A stretch of 64,000 nucleotides of DNA from Nelumbo lutea (taxonomy: Eukaryota > Streptophyta > Magnoliopsida > Proteales > Nelumbonaceae): NCBI GenBank assembly GCA_022828595.1, contig JAKGHH010000008.1, forward strand, positions 1,548,728 to 1,612,727. Reading direction: 5' to 3'. Under the pieces are notes generated by a model. That model was not told the origin of the DNA. It did no database searches and saw nothing but the letters and a program-made list of their open reading frames with translations. Below are positions 49,601 to 53,676 of the stretch, piece after piece; the first letter of the stretch is position 1, and each line of letters opens with the position of its first letter. The position numbers were made by a program, and so were the translations under genes.

Positions 49601-51388
49601 AGGCAAACATAGTCCAGAAAATAATTCCATTTGCTGTTTCGTTCATTATAGGACTAGACCAAACATCTCACTACATAAACCAACAAGCATAGAGTGAAAT
49701 AGACAAAAGCTGAAAATTTTTAATTATAGAATGTCTCAGCAATATAGAGAAAGAAAGGTGGAGCAAATGCAATAGGAACTGCCGGATGTTGAAGAAAAGG
49801 TCAGATTGCTGCGAGCATGGTTTAAAATGTTCACATATTTCCATTTCCATGGATACTAATACAAAATAATACTAGAATCAACATATTCCCCAATGAAAAA
49901 GATAGGTAAAGGCACTATGTGGAGTATACAAGATGGTATTATAACATGATGAGATGCATTACAGGAATGTTGAGCATCAGTGTTGTTGTTTGCGGAGAGT
50001 TAAGATAGTTTACCTCTCCCTATCTTGTAATTCTCAATATTTCTAATGAATTTCTGTTATTGATCAAAAAAAAAATTGTTGAGTATCAATATCATCACCC
50101 ACCTAATGAAGAAGATGACCAATTTGAGCCAGACCAAAATTCTTTTTAGATGTGATATTAAATCTTGGTTTTCGTTTTGTGTAATAGATAAATTTGATCA
50201 ATCAGAACCATCTCCACATTCTGTGAGCTTAACTTTTGCTTGAAGTGAACATACTCTATTATGTAGTTTTCACTATTAAAGTCTGCAAAACAACTTCAAA
50301 AGCATATTGTTTTGTCTATTGAGTATTGACCATAGATTCTTGGCTTTGTTTGATGGTTTGGGACAAGATAATAATCAAGAAAGAGTGTAGCACCTATTCT
50401 TCTTTTTATCATTCCATAAAATATCATTGTATAATTCCACATATTCCATTATGTTCCCACCATGTCTATAATTTTTATAATATTTTCATACAACACTTCC
50501 TATATTTGGATATCAACATTTCCACCAACACTAACACTTTAAGCCTTGGGTGTGAGAAAGGGAGGGGACAAGCTGCGGCAACACAAGGCAGGGGGATAAA
50601 CACCTATAGTAGAAGAAGCTACAAGAGTCCACAGTCAAGCAGGAGACAATCCAATGTTTTTAACAACATAGTTTTCAAGGTGCCAGGGCAAGACTAGGGG
50701 ATTGGGGGTGCCTTGCCCTCTTTGTCTGGCCAATAAAAAGGGGTGACAGCCTGAATTGTCCTCTGCTACTCCTTCAATCTTCCTCTCGATTTCAATCCGC
50801 AAACTCATTGTAATCTCCAGAACACCCTTTATCTCCTCATGCCTCCATATAACTTGGCAAAGTTGTTGAATAGCCCGTCTGACGGTTTACGCAACTATAC
50901 GGATCCCATTTCTTCGTCGGTATACACTCCAACTACAATAGTGGCTTCTCTATTAGTTGCATGAGTACATTTAGATGTTTCAATCCCACAGAATCTTAAG
51001 CATCACTTATGTGTATGAATCATCCAACTTCTTAGAACTTCTAATCCTGAGTACTAAACGTGTAACTGCAACTACTCGCCCTCATCCTACATCATATTAT
51101 CAATCAAATCAAAATTGACGAACGCTCATCGAGAAATTGCCGACATGAGTATTGTGTATGAAATGAAAGAATCCAGCAAGAGAACAATTATTCATTTGCT
51201 TATACTTGTCAAAGAACAGTTATTCGAACTGAAAAAAGGTCTGAATAAAACAACTGCCCGTCCCCTGGACTCGGTATTTTTAGAAACTATAAGTCAGAGA
51301 GAGAGTACCCATATCGGCGAAACTGTTCTCTGGTGCTAAGATCTTCAGGGTCGAAATAACTCGGAGATGTATCCATGTCAACGTCCAT
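1485..51388 (-). CDS. NUP107: NUP107 nucleoporin, exons 1-14 (5' part, gene runs off the left edge)
   Basis: NUP107 is a scaffold subunit of the Y-shaped outer-ring complex of the nuclear pore and takes part in pore assembly and mRNA export. I joined fourteen exons on the minus strand: 51388-51309, 47532-47156, 45927-45858, 36863-36748, 25785-25754, 25635-25510, 23739-23581, 21622-21530, 21432-21265, 15151-15053, 12046-11814, 11716-11659, 2153-2065 and 1616-1485. They total 1,832 nt, or 610 codons plus 2 nt, with every phase matching and no internal stop. The order and content match plant NUP107 from its start ([18 protein letters not shown]) through the helical Nup84/Nup107 domain. Plant homologues are about 1,080 aa, so roughly 57% is present. 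The next exon (homologues read YAMFLF after LILHM) is not found left of 1485. The 13 complete introns are 97 nt to about 11 kb. An intact frame despite so much intronic transposon DNA argues for a working gene. Confidence 0.96.
2065..2153 (-). CDS. NUP107: NUP107 exon 13 (residues 538-566)
   Basis: The exon is bounded by TGAACAG and GTAGTG. It encodes [20 protein letters not shown] and then [10 protein letters not shown], matching the family segment before PHGDP. Phase 0 in, 2 out. It is separated from exon 12 by 9.5 kb of nested L1 sequence. Confidence 0.95.
2154..2574. other. Intron 12, 3' end, nothing recognised
   Basis: AT-rich intronic sequence upstream of exon 13. I saw no gene or repeat ends. 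Confidence 0.4.
2575..3960 (+). mobile_element. Decayed L1 LINE 3' half (RT C-terminus to RNase H), plus strand
   Basis: The plus strand reads an RT C-terminal segment at 2590-2800 ([20 protein letters not shown] in slightly broken frames) and an RNase H end at 3690-3905 ([23 protein letters not shown]). Most of the zinc-finger RVT segment is missing. A short phrase (TGGTATATTCTCCTTGTTCC) occurs at about 3049 and again at about 3170, suggesting an internal duplication. Frames are broken. It is antisense to NUP107. Confidence 0.75.
3961..4597. other. Intron 12, nothing recognised
   Basis: AT-rich spacer between an L1 remnant and an RTE remnant. I saw no coding similarity. Confidence 0.35.
4598..5165 (-). 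mobile_element. RTE-type LINE 3' fragment
   Basis: The minus strand encodes the C-terminus of the RTE-clade reverse transcriptase common in plants: a broken segment at 5165-5000 ([22 protein letters not shown]) and an open segment at 4993-4676 ([40 protein letters not shown]). Its 3' end near 4600 has the characteristic phrase resembling GATCCCATATAGATGGGAAA. The element is 5'-truncated and lies in sense orientation in intron 12. Confidence 0.8.
6473..6483. repeat. Target-site duplication, 3' side of the younger L1
   Basis: AGCCACAATCT, identical to 10059-10069. The copies flank the L1 at 6484-10058. Confidence 0.85.
8183..8795. mobile_element. hAT-type MITE (613 bp) with 8-bp duplication
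   Basis: The ends are CAGTGTTTTAAAA and, inverted, CAATGTTTTAAAA: 13-bp terminal repeats with one mismatch, starting CA(G/A)TG as in hAT elements. The identical 8-bp sequence CCTCCTAG flanks it at 8175-8182 and 8796-8803, the duplication length of hAT transposons. The subterminal regions are packed with short palindromic units like GGCGTATGCC. The middle is a purine microsatellite. There is no transposase, so it is non-autonomous. It interrupts the younger L1. Confidence 0.9.
8374..8527 (+). repeat. Purine microsatellite (GGAAA)n-like
   Basis: About 150 bases of GGAAA/GAAAA-type units inside the MITE. The open frames across it (poly-Lys/Arg on plus, Phe/Leu/Ser/Pro-rich on minus) are artefacts of the repeat. 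Confidence 0.9.
10059..10069. repeat. Target-site duplication, 5' side of the younger L1
   Basis: AGCCACAATCT, identical to 6473-6483. Confidence 0.85.
10860..11420 (+). repeat. Dispersed repeat, copy 1 (related to 49820-50500)
   Basis: This stretch shares order and wording with 49820-50500: a start rich in CATATT/CCCTAGTG, then GGCACCATGTGGAGTACA (GGCACTATGTGGAGTATA in the other copy), TATTATAACAT, TTGAGCCAG, and a 3' part around CATAGTTTCTTAGCTTTG. Copy 1 has part of its 3' end duplicated (about 11150-11190 and 11262-11305). No coding similarity; family unknown. Confidence 0.6.
11216..11239 (+). mobile_element. L1 tail-only micro-insertion (24 nt)
   Basis: The insert ends ATTATTTATCAAAAAAAA, like the 3' tails of L1s in this window. 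It is flanked by perfect 16-bp copies of ACATATTACTTTGTCT at 11200-11215 and 11240-11255. It is best read as an extremely 5'-truncated L1 insertion. Confidence 0.75.
11659..11716 (-). CDS. NUP107: NUP107 exon 12 (residues 518-537), GC donor
   Basis: This 58-nt exon starts after CTTAG and encodes [19 protein letters not shown], matching the family segment after LHSG. It ends GAG and is followed by GCAAGA at 11658, which fits the GC class of donor (consensus GCAAGT). Intron 12, at 9,505 nt, is therefore GC-AG. Confidence 0.94.
11814..12046 (-). CDS. NUP107: NUP107 exon 11 (residues 441-517)
   Basis: The exon is bounded by CACTGCAG and GTATGG. It encodes [20 protein letters not shown], then a variable stretch and [19 protein letters not shown]. 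The [17 protein letters not shown] block is diagnostic for NUP107. It ends in phase 2. Confidence 0.97.
12155..13009. other. Intron 10, nothing recognised
   Basis: AT-rich intronic sequence upstream (gene sense) of exon 11. No coding or repeat similarity seen. Confidence 0.35.
13010..13640 (+). repeat. Dispersed repeat, copy A (related to 63520-64000)
   Basis: It begins near CATATGGATGGCCGAAC, continues through GGGCGAAATTTC and a line beginning TACCTGATA, then GTGTTCACAC, and a purine-rich part around GGAGATCGAACTAG. The same elements in the same order occur at 63520-64000. It looks like part of an LTR-element end, but I could not find both termini. The GC-rich stretch to 14058 may belong to it. 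Confidence 0.5.
14059..14815. mobile_element. Probable solo LTR (757 bp) of a gypsy-type element
   Basis: The ends are TGTAACACCC and GGGTATTACA, an inverted pair with one mismatch that is typical of plant Ty3/gypsy LTRs of the TGTAACACCC type. No primer-binding site follows either end and there is no internal coding sequence, hence solo LTR. The flanking 5-mers (CACCT, CAGAA) do not match, so the target duplication is lost or the ends are misplaced by a few bases. Confidence 0.5.
15053..15151 (-). CDS. NUP107: NUP107 exon 10 (residues 408-440)
   Basis: The exon is bounded by TTTTGAAG and GTATTT. It encodes [20 protein letters not shown] followed by [13 protein letters not shown], the family segment between YCASE and [10 protein letters not shown]. 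The frame has no ATG, so it is easy to overlook. Intron 9 upstream is 6.1 kb. Confidence 0.95.
15152..15764. other. Intron 9, 3' end, nothing recognised
   Basis: AT-rich sequence upstream of exon 10 with no recognised element. Confidence 0.35.
15765..15865 (-). mobile_element. RTE LINE scrap
   Basis: The minus strand reads NLGVTPIGD, a stop, [16 protein letters not shown], matching the RTE C-terminal region seen also at 4598-5165 and 22340-22735. About 100 bp survives. Confidence 0.6.
16898..17358 (+). mobile_element. 5'-truncated L1 insertion, RNase H only
   Basis: The plus strand encodes just the RNase H end of a plant L1 ([40 protein letters not shown], later SVADGLAKQ in a shifted frame) and a tail CCAATCAAAAAAAAA. 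Imperfect 15-bp duplications flank it: TGTCCACACATCAAA at 16883-16897 and TGTGAACACATCAAA at 17359-17373. It contains a poly(G) run and several stops. Confidence 0.8.
18118..19275 (-). mobile_element. 5'-truncated L1 (zinc-finger RVT and RNase H)
   Basis: On the minus strand, 19190-18863 holds zinc-finger RVT pieces ([40 protein letters not shown]), 18856-18626 its end ([20 protein letters not shown]), and 18574-18215 an RNase H with an internal deletion ([30 protein letters not shown]). Its 3' tail is at 18118. It interrupts a dispersed repeat in intron 9. Confidence 0.8.
19832..19855 (-). mobile_element. Possible L1 tail-only micro-insertion (24 nt)
   Basis: A T9 run followed by CCTTTTGATTGGTGA lies between two copies of TGCTTCTCCC (19822-19831 and 19856-19865). 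Read on the minus strand it resembles the L1 tail CCAATCAAAA. The duplication is only 10 bp, so this is weaker than the cases at 11216 and 46444. Confidence 0.45.
19930..20560 (-). pseudogene. L1 endonuclease C-terminal fragment
   Basis: The minus strand reads [20 protein letters not shown] and continues [13 protein letters not shown] in broken frames. These match the end of the L1 EEP endonuclease and the linker before RT. No RT follows. Confidence 0.6.
20561..21264. other. Intron 9, 5' part, nothing coding
   Basis: It contains an L1-tail-like poly(T) stretch with TTATTAATAACAACAAAAATT near 20773-20815. Otherwise I saw no recognised feature before the exon 9 donor. Confidence 0.35.
21265..21432 (-). 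CDS. NUP107: NUP107 exon 9 (residues 352-407)
   Basis: The exon is bounded by CATGGCAG and GTAGGA. It encodes [20 protein letters not shown], then [20 protein letters not shown] and [11 protein letters not shown]. This is one of the most conserved parts of NUP107 and reads without a break. Both ends are phase 0. Confidence 0.97.
21530..21622 (-). CDS. NUP107: NUP107 exon 8 (residues 321-351)
   Basis: The exon is bounded by TTTGAACAG and GTTGGT. It encodes [20 protein letters not shown] and then [11 protein letters not shown], a helical repeat conserved from plants to animals in this family. Both ends are phase 0. Intron 8 downstream is only 97 nt. Confidence 0.97.
22340..22735 (+). mobile_element. 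RTE-type LINE 3' end with ATG-rich tail
   Basis: The plus strand reads [20 protein letters not shown], then IGDKMRE, and after stops [28 protein letters not shown] and [11 protein letters not shown]. This is the RTE LINE C-terminus, ending in the short tandem (GATGAT)n tail typical of RTE at about 22700-22727. It is antisense to NUP107 in intron 7. Confidence 0.8.
22736..23580. other. Intron 7, 5' part, nothing recognised
   Basis: AT-rich sequence with no coding similarity. Confidence 0.35.
23581..23739 (-). CDS. NUP107: NUP107 exon 7 (residues 268-320)
   Basis: The exon is bounded by TTTTTTTCAG and GTATAC. It encodes [20 protein letters not shown], then a less conserved linker and LDFDAPTRE. 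The block GVWHHTQR is almost invariant in plant NUP107. Both ends are phase 0. Confidence 0.96.
24040..25440 (+). mobile_element. Decayed L1 3' half on the plus strand
   Basis: The plus strand has a zinc-finger RVT scrap at 24060-24130 ([18 protein letters not shown]), RNase H start at 24510-24585 ([20 protein letters not shown]) and RNase H middle at 24650-24790 ([20 protein letters not shown]) with stops. The part from about 25070 to 25440, ending ACCATCAAAAAGG, looks like an L1-type 3' UTR but has no coding support, so the right boundary is uncertain. It lies antisense in intron 6. Confidence 0.6.
25510..25635 (-). CDS. NUP107: NUP107 exon 6 (residues 226-267)
   Basis: The exon is bounded by TTTTGACAG and GTGATC and encodes [20 protein letters not shown], then [22 protein letters not shown]. 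The residues around EACQF and LCLRIV are hallmarks of plant NUP107. Both ends are phase 0. Intron 5, upstream, is 118 nt. Confidence 0.95.
25754..25785 (-). CDS. NUP107: NUP107 exon 5 (residues 215-225), 32-nt micro-exon
   Basis: This tiny exon lies between CTTGCAG and GTATTATC and encodes (G)[10 protein letters not shown], matching the family segment before PSTSH. It is supported by phase (1 in, 0 out) and by its place between exons 4 and 6. It sits about 11 kb downstream of exon 4. Confidence 0.9.
25786..26289. other. Intron 4, 3' end, nothing recognised
   Basis: The sequence upstream of exon 5 is AT-rich without recognised genes. I looked for a U12-type branch point near the acceptor and saw none. 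Confidence 0.35.
26290..29935 (-). mobile_element. Near-complete ORF2 of an L1 without RNase H, degraded
   Basis: On the minus strand the order is: endonuclease start (CLQELKLE) near 29890, endonuclease end at 29462-29274 ([28 protein letters not shown]), linker 29120-28860 ([20 protein letters not shown]), RT 28640-27870 ([13 protein letters not shown] at about 28090), RT C-terminus 27437-27234 ([20 protein letters not shown]) and zinc-finger RVT 26911-26390 ([19 protein letters not shown]). It differs from the other L1s here in having no RNase H. Frameshifts and stops are common. Its 5' end abuts the next L1's RT at about 29935. Confidence 0.75.
31412..34085. mobile_element. 2.7-kb foldback-like element: nearly all inverted repeat
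   Basis: The left end CAAGGACTAAAGTATC and the right end, inverted, CAAGGATTAAAGTATTGG (outermost copy CAAGGATTAAAATATTG) pair up. The pairing continues inward through GTATC(G/A)TATCGGACAACT and the very AT-rich arms: TTAGTGGATTTGATA at about 32082 matches, inverted, the text at about 33440. Both arms also hold a tRNA-like segment (about 32490-32550 and, inverted, 32942-33015). The centre is near 32750. The flanks CCCCTCACC and CCCTCCCCT only loosely match as a 9-bp duplication. No transposase is visible. It interrupts the L1 endonuclease. It could be a long-TIR Mutator-like or Foldback element. Confidence 0.7.
32935..33015 (-). ncRNA. tRNA-derived (SINE-like) pol III promoter sequence
   Basis: On the minus strand TGGCCAAGTGG (33011-33001) is a perfect A box and GGTTCAAATCAC (32953-32942) a good B box. 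Spacing and text resemble a Ser/Leu-type tRNA, but the 3' acceptor strand is absent. A diverged inverted partner lies on the plus strand at 32490-32550 (TGGCTAGAGGG, GGGATTGAATCAC). I read it as a tRNA-derived fragment, not a functional tRNA. Confidence 0.45.
34321..34872. mobile_element. MITE (552 bp), TAGGGGTGCAAAC-type ends
   Basis: The ends are TAGGAATGCAAACAAATCA and, inverted, TAGGGGTGCAAACGGATCAG. The subterminal parts are dense in GGATC/GATCCGATCC motifs and the core is AT-rich. Flanking 8-mers GCTATGAA and GCTACAAG agree at 5 of 8 positions, suggesting an aged 8-bp (hAT-like) duplication. There is no coding sequence. It sits within the long L1. Confidence 0.65.
36201..36747. other. 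Intron 4, 5' end, nothing recognised
   Basis: It contains several poly(T) and poly(G) runs. No coding similarity. Confidence 0.35.
36748..36863 (-). CDS. NUP107: NUP107 exon 4 (residues 176-214), unusual 3' boundary
   Basis: The acceptor TTTTGCAG precedes 36863. The exon encodes [20 protein letters not shown] and then a segment ending [12 protein letters not shown], a strongly conserved part of the family. Frame and homology put the end at 36748 (AAA G), but the next bases are GAAATATATC, with neither GT nor GC. The nearest in-frame canonical donor is GTATAT at 36693, which would add 18 hydrophobic residues. The 3' end is therefore uncertain. Confidence 0.88.
36864..37827. other. Intron 3, 3' end, nothing recognised
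   Basis: AT-rich sequence upstream of exon 4. Open frames here have no recognisable similarity. Confidence 0.35.
37828..39912 (-). mobile_element. L1 3' half (RT catalytic site to RNase H), truncated at the gypsy element
   Basis: The minus strand starts in the RT catalytic motif ([11 protein letters not shown], about 39910-39880), followed by the RT C-terminus 39644-39360 ([37 protein letters not shown]), zinc-finger RVT 39182-38400 ([40 protein letters not shown]) and RNase H 38692-37925 ([40 protein letters not shown]). Two overlapping frames of over 250 codons are open, so it is among the least decayed L1s here. The poly(T) tail is at 37828. Its 5' side stops exactly where the gypsy LTR begins. 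Confidence 0.85.
39913..40249 (+). repeat. 5' LTR, truncated (337 bp)
   Basis: It matches 44702-45038 with no length change and 7 substitutions. It starts inside a short tandem motif (TTATCAGATTAGGATTAGCT), directly after L1 sequence, and ends CCCTCAACA. Confidence 0.88.
40253..40264 (+). other. Primer-binding site (initiator tRNA-Met)
   Basis: TGGTATCAGAGC, complementary to the 3' end of plant initiator tRNA-Met, three bases after the 5' LTR. Confidence 0.9.
40273..41367 (+). pseudogene. gag pseudogene (capsid and zinc knuckle)
   Basis: An ATG at 40273 opens a coiled-coil-like N-terminus ([20 protein letters not shown]) that meets stops at 40478 and just after. A second open stretch from about 40530 to 41367 covers the retrotransposon gag/capsid domain ([40 protein letters not shown]) and a zinc knuckle ([15 protein letters not shown]). 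It ends at TAG 41365. Confidence 0.85.
41368..44482 (+). pseudogene. pol pseudogene (protease, RT, RNase H, integrase, chromodomain)
   Basis: Protease active site [10 protein letters not shown] at about 41405; RT from about 41790 with YxDD-type [10 protein letters not shown] near 42232; RNase H with [10 protein letters not shown] near 42668; integrase HHCC zinc finger around 43230-43360, catalytic-core phrases [12 protein letters not shown] and [10 protein letters not shown], and [15 protein letters not shown]; chromodomain-like end before 44465. Breaks: a stop after 41597, a frame change between about 42010 and 42090, stops ending at 42437, 43124, 43817 and 44315. The integrase stretch 43164-43817 is intact as one frame. 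The element cannot make a full polyprotein. Confidence 0.88.
44483..45038 (+). repeat. 3' LTR (about 556 bp) preceded by polypurine tract
   Basis: A purine run AAGAGGGGA (44470-44478) precedes TGTTATGG at 44483, the likely LTR start. The final 337 bp match the 5' LTR. It holds repeated TCTTAT/TTGTTCTTATCTTA motifs and two copies of CTTATCAGATTAGGATTAGC. The left boundary is inferred from the tract. Confidence 0.75.
45039..45370 (-). mobile_element. L1 RNase H 3' fragment right of the gypsy element
   Basis: The minus strand reads [17 protein letters not shown] at 45110-45050, the C-terminus of L1 RNase H, with upstream RNase H text to about 45370. It comes from a different L1 than the one at 37828-39912, which has its own RNase H. 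Confidence 0.65.
45858..45927 (-). CDS. NUP107: NUP107 exon 3 (residues 153-175)
   Basis: This 70-nt exon is flanked by TTGCAG and GTAAGT. It encodes [20 protein letters not shown] plus ESIR, matching the plant NUP107 segment that follows SALQ. Exon 2 supplies the first base of the glycine codon. It is too short to show up as a stand-alone open frame. Confidence 0.93.
46444..46459 (+). mobile_element. L1 tail-only micro-insertion (16 nt) with 18-bp perfect duplication
   Basis: The insert ATTGATCAAAAAAAAA equals the 3' tail of plant L1s in this window (compare TTATTGATCAAAAAAAAA at 50058-50075). It is bracketed by perfect copies of GAAAAACAATTCTTCTAA at 46426-46443 and 46460-46477. It lies in intron 2. 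Confidence 0.85.
47037..47062. repeat. (TA)n microsatellite
   Basis: About 13 TA units in intron 2. A similar run occurs at about 52749-52767. Confidence 0.9.
47156..47532 (-). CDS. NUP107: NUP107 exon 2 (residues 27-152)
   Basis: The acceptor TATGCAG precedes 47532 and the donor GTGCTT follows 47156. The 377-nt exon is open throughout and encodes a low-complexity N-terminal linker ([15 protein letters not shown]) and then the conserved stretch [17 protein letters not shown]. It is the longest exon in the window. Phase is 2 in, 1 out. Confidence 0.95.
47533..48330. other. Intron 1, 3' end, nothing recognised
   Basis: AT-rich sequence upstream of exon 2. No coding similarity seen. Confidence 0.35.
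48331..49385 (-). mobile_element. L1 remnant with internal deletion (RT C-terminus joined to RNase H end)
   Basis: The minus strand reads an RT motif ([11 protein letters not shown], about 49310) and YLGLPLGGG with many stops, then jumps near 48775 straight to RNase H ([20 protein letters not shown]), so the zinc-finger RVT part is missing. The tail (TTATTGTTGATAAGAAAAAG) is at about 48331-48350. It lies in intron 1, sense orientation. Confidence 0.7.
49820..50500 (+). repeat. Dispersed repeat, copy 2 (related to 10860-11420)
   Basis: It shares ordered motifs with the intron 12 copy (GGCACTATGTGGAGTATA, TATTATAACAT, TTTGAGCCAG, ACCATAGATTCTTGGCTTTG, TGGGACAAGATAATAAT). It is interrupted by a short L1 3' tail at 49982-50076. 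No coding capacity; family unknown. Confidence 0.55.
49982..50076 (+). mobile_element. Short L1 3' tail insertion (95 nt)
   Basis: The insert ends TTCTGTTATTGATCAAAAAA plus further A residues and contains the L1 3'-UTR phrase GAGAGTTAAGATAGTTTACC. Flanks TGTTGAGCATCAGT (49968-49981) and TGTTGAGTATCAAT (50077-50090) match at 12 of 14 positions. Confidence 0.75.
50501..51308. other. Intron 1, 5' end, nothing recognised
   Basis: I saw no coding similarity. A short phrase GTTTTCAAGGTGC at about 50671 resembles the start of the intron 9 repeat. Confidence 0.35.
51309..51388 (-). CDS. NUP107: NUP107 exon 1 (start codon, residues 1-26)
   Basis: The exon starts at ATG 51388-51386 and encodes [20 protein letters not shown] followed by EQFRRY. 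This matches the acidic N-terminus of plant NUP107, which fixes the start. It ends in phase 2 before a GT donor (GTACTC) at 51308. Intron 1 is 3,776 nt. Confidence 0.95.
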
Positions 51389-51520
51389 GAAGACAAAATA
51401 AAATGGCGGTCGGAACTCTTCAACCACGCCCCGGTAAATCCTAATTTGCCTGGTTCGTCATGCTCCTCAGCTTCTGTGCTGCTTAAACCCTAAAATGCAC
51501 GCGCGGGAACGATGATGCAT
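51389..51520 (-). promoter_or_regulatory. NUP107 5' leader and core promoter region
   Basis: This is the stretch immediately upstream of the NUP107 start codon. It is the most GC-balanced sequence nearby and contains a telo-box-like AAACCCTAA at about 51486 (plus-strand reading), a motif often found near plant housekeeping gene starts. No clear TATA box is visible. The role is inferred from position. Confidence 0.4.
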
Positions 51521-53676
51521 TCTGTCCTAATTTGGTGTTGTGAGTCTTGTGACGCTCGACCCCCTTCTTTTTGTGTAAAAGACCTAAACCTCCCTTAAGA
51601 TTTCTTCTCAATACAAAAACACCCATTTCAATTTTAACTAAAGACCTCCCCCAACAAAAACCTCCCTCCGTTAACAATGCGTCAAGTTGCATAGGAAAAT
51701 TTTCCAATTAGTAGTACTTTATGCCTAATGCCATTTGGTTTCCAAATTTAAAAATGCAACATTTCTATAATCAAACTTTCAAAACATGTCAATCCCCTAT
51801 TACTAACCAGTGTTAAGTGGCATTTTGAGTATCATCTAATTTTCTTTATCAATCATCCATTGACAAAAAATGAACAGTCCTAAATCATTGTCTCTTTTGT
51901 GTCTTTTTCGCTTCATACATCTTTTTAAATGCCACTTAATAATAGATATTAAATTGACACGTTTTAAAAAGTAAAGATACTAAATCGTCACATTTTAAAA
52001 CTTAGAGACTAAAATAATACTAGGCCCAAAGTACAAGGTATTAATTGAGAATTTTCCCTTAAAGTTGCATGTAAAAACTTTGCCCATGTGAGACTGCAGG
52101 TGGAGTTTGGAATTTGGATCTCCTAATTAACCACAATACTTTGCTATCAGCATTCATCCAGCCTCACAACAAATTCAGCAATGCTCATATGGATGAGCAC
52201 ATCACTCCTCTCGCCTCCAATAGAGACCGGATCTGCTCCTCACATAGGGCGTCTCACAGTTACACCCTACCTTATATTGGAAACATCTCCCATACTTATT
52301 ACATTATTATTCATAGGATATTCCCAATGCATGGTGAGATGTGCATGTGAAGTCAGTGTGAGGAACATATTTCAATTCCCTCTAATATTATTCCACATGG
52401 AGGTCAAACCATCGATTTCAACCCACAATTGACCCATACGATCGAACCATCACCTAATCGCAAATTTGGATCTAGTTTTTATAAAATTCAAAATTTCTTC
52501 AAACCACGTTTGACACATTTGAAGCGGTGGGTAGGTCATGAATTAAGCCAATAAGGTGTACTGAAACTTGTGGGGTTTTGGAGATTTATGCAATCCAATG
52601 AGGTAAATACGCCTTTTCTCAATGTTTTCAAAAAAAAGGCCCCAAAACTTTTTTTTTGTACTTTTATAACTGAAAATAATAATATAAATTAAACATAAAA
52701 TTTTATATATATATGCACATAGAATACAATTATACATTATTTATTCATATATATATATATATATATATGTAAATTTATGATGATGGAAAGACATGATATC
52801 AAAAACACTTTGACCAATCAAACATTCCATGGATTTTGATGAAAACCCACTGGACCGCATTTTATGATATTAGTTGAATGGTTAGAAGTTTTTAAAAATG
52901 ATTGAAAGGTTGAACCATTTATGTCTCCAAGTCACATGGATCAGTGGCACATTAAAATATAGGGATAAGTACACTGTACTCTCCCTTAGAAATCTGAAAT
53001 GGCAGCCCCATCCTAGTCTACTAGTAACCCCCCTATAAATTGCATCATGCCCATGAATTTGGTATCAATCCATGGGCACGATTCAGTCTACCCCTAGAAA
53101 TCTTAGCTCCACCATTGGGGTGGACTGAACCATAAAAACCCCTTAAATTTAAGTCTTTACCTTTTTATCATGAGGCCACATGGGGATAGCCAATTGATTA
53201 TCCTTTTTATTTATTTATTTGCTCCATAAGTCTACACTATGGGGAAAGGGGGTAGACCATCCCCTAAACACATAACCCCAACCCTAATGTATGTAAGATT
53301 CAATCCCAAATCTCCGTTACGACCAAGCTGAAGACCTTACCAACCAATAAGTTGGTACCTTACAAATCAAGGCTTTAATTGGCTTTCTACCATGCACCTC
53401 TTCATATTCAGAGTTCAAATCAGCTCCCAACACTCGATGCCAACAAGATCCCAACCAGCCATTGCAATATTTCCCCATGAATGACAAAGGGAGGTGTCCC
53501 CAATGTGAGCTTGTATTGGCTTGTTGGAAAAGAGTTAGGGCATGATCATTTTTTTGGATTTTTGAGGGGGGGGGGGGGAGTTGGTCAATGGGATTTTGGT
53601 TTTCCTTGACCAAGATAAATATGTTCTTTTTCTTTTATGATTTATGTGACGCCCGTGGAAAATTTATTTTCCATTA
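51521..53676. other. Intergenic region upstream of NUP107
   Basis: AT-rich, with a (TA)n run at 52749-52767 and a poly(G) run near 53569. The open frames are short with no recognisable similarity. Distal promoter elements may lie here, but none stands out. Confidence 0.35.
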
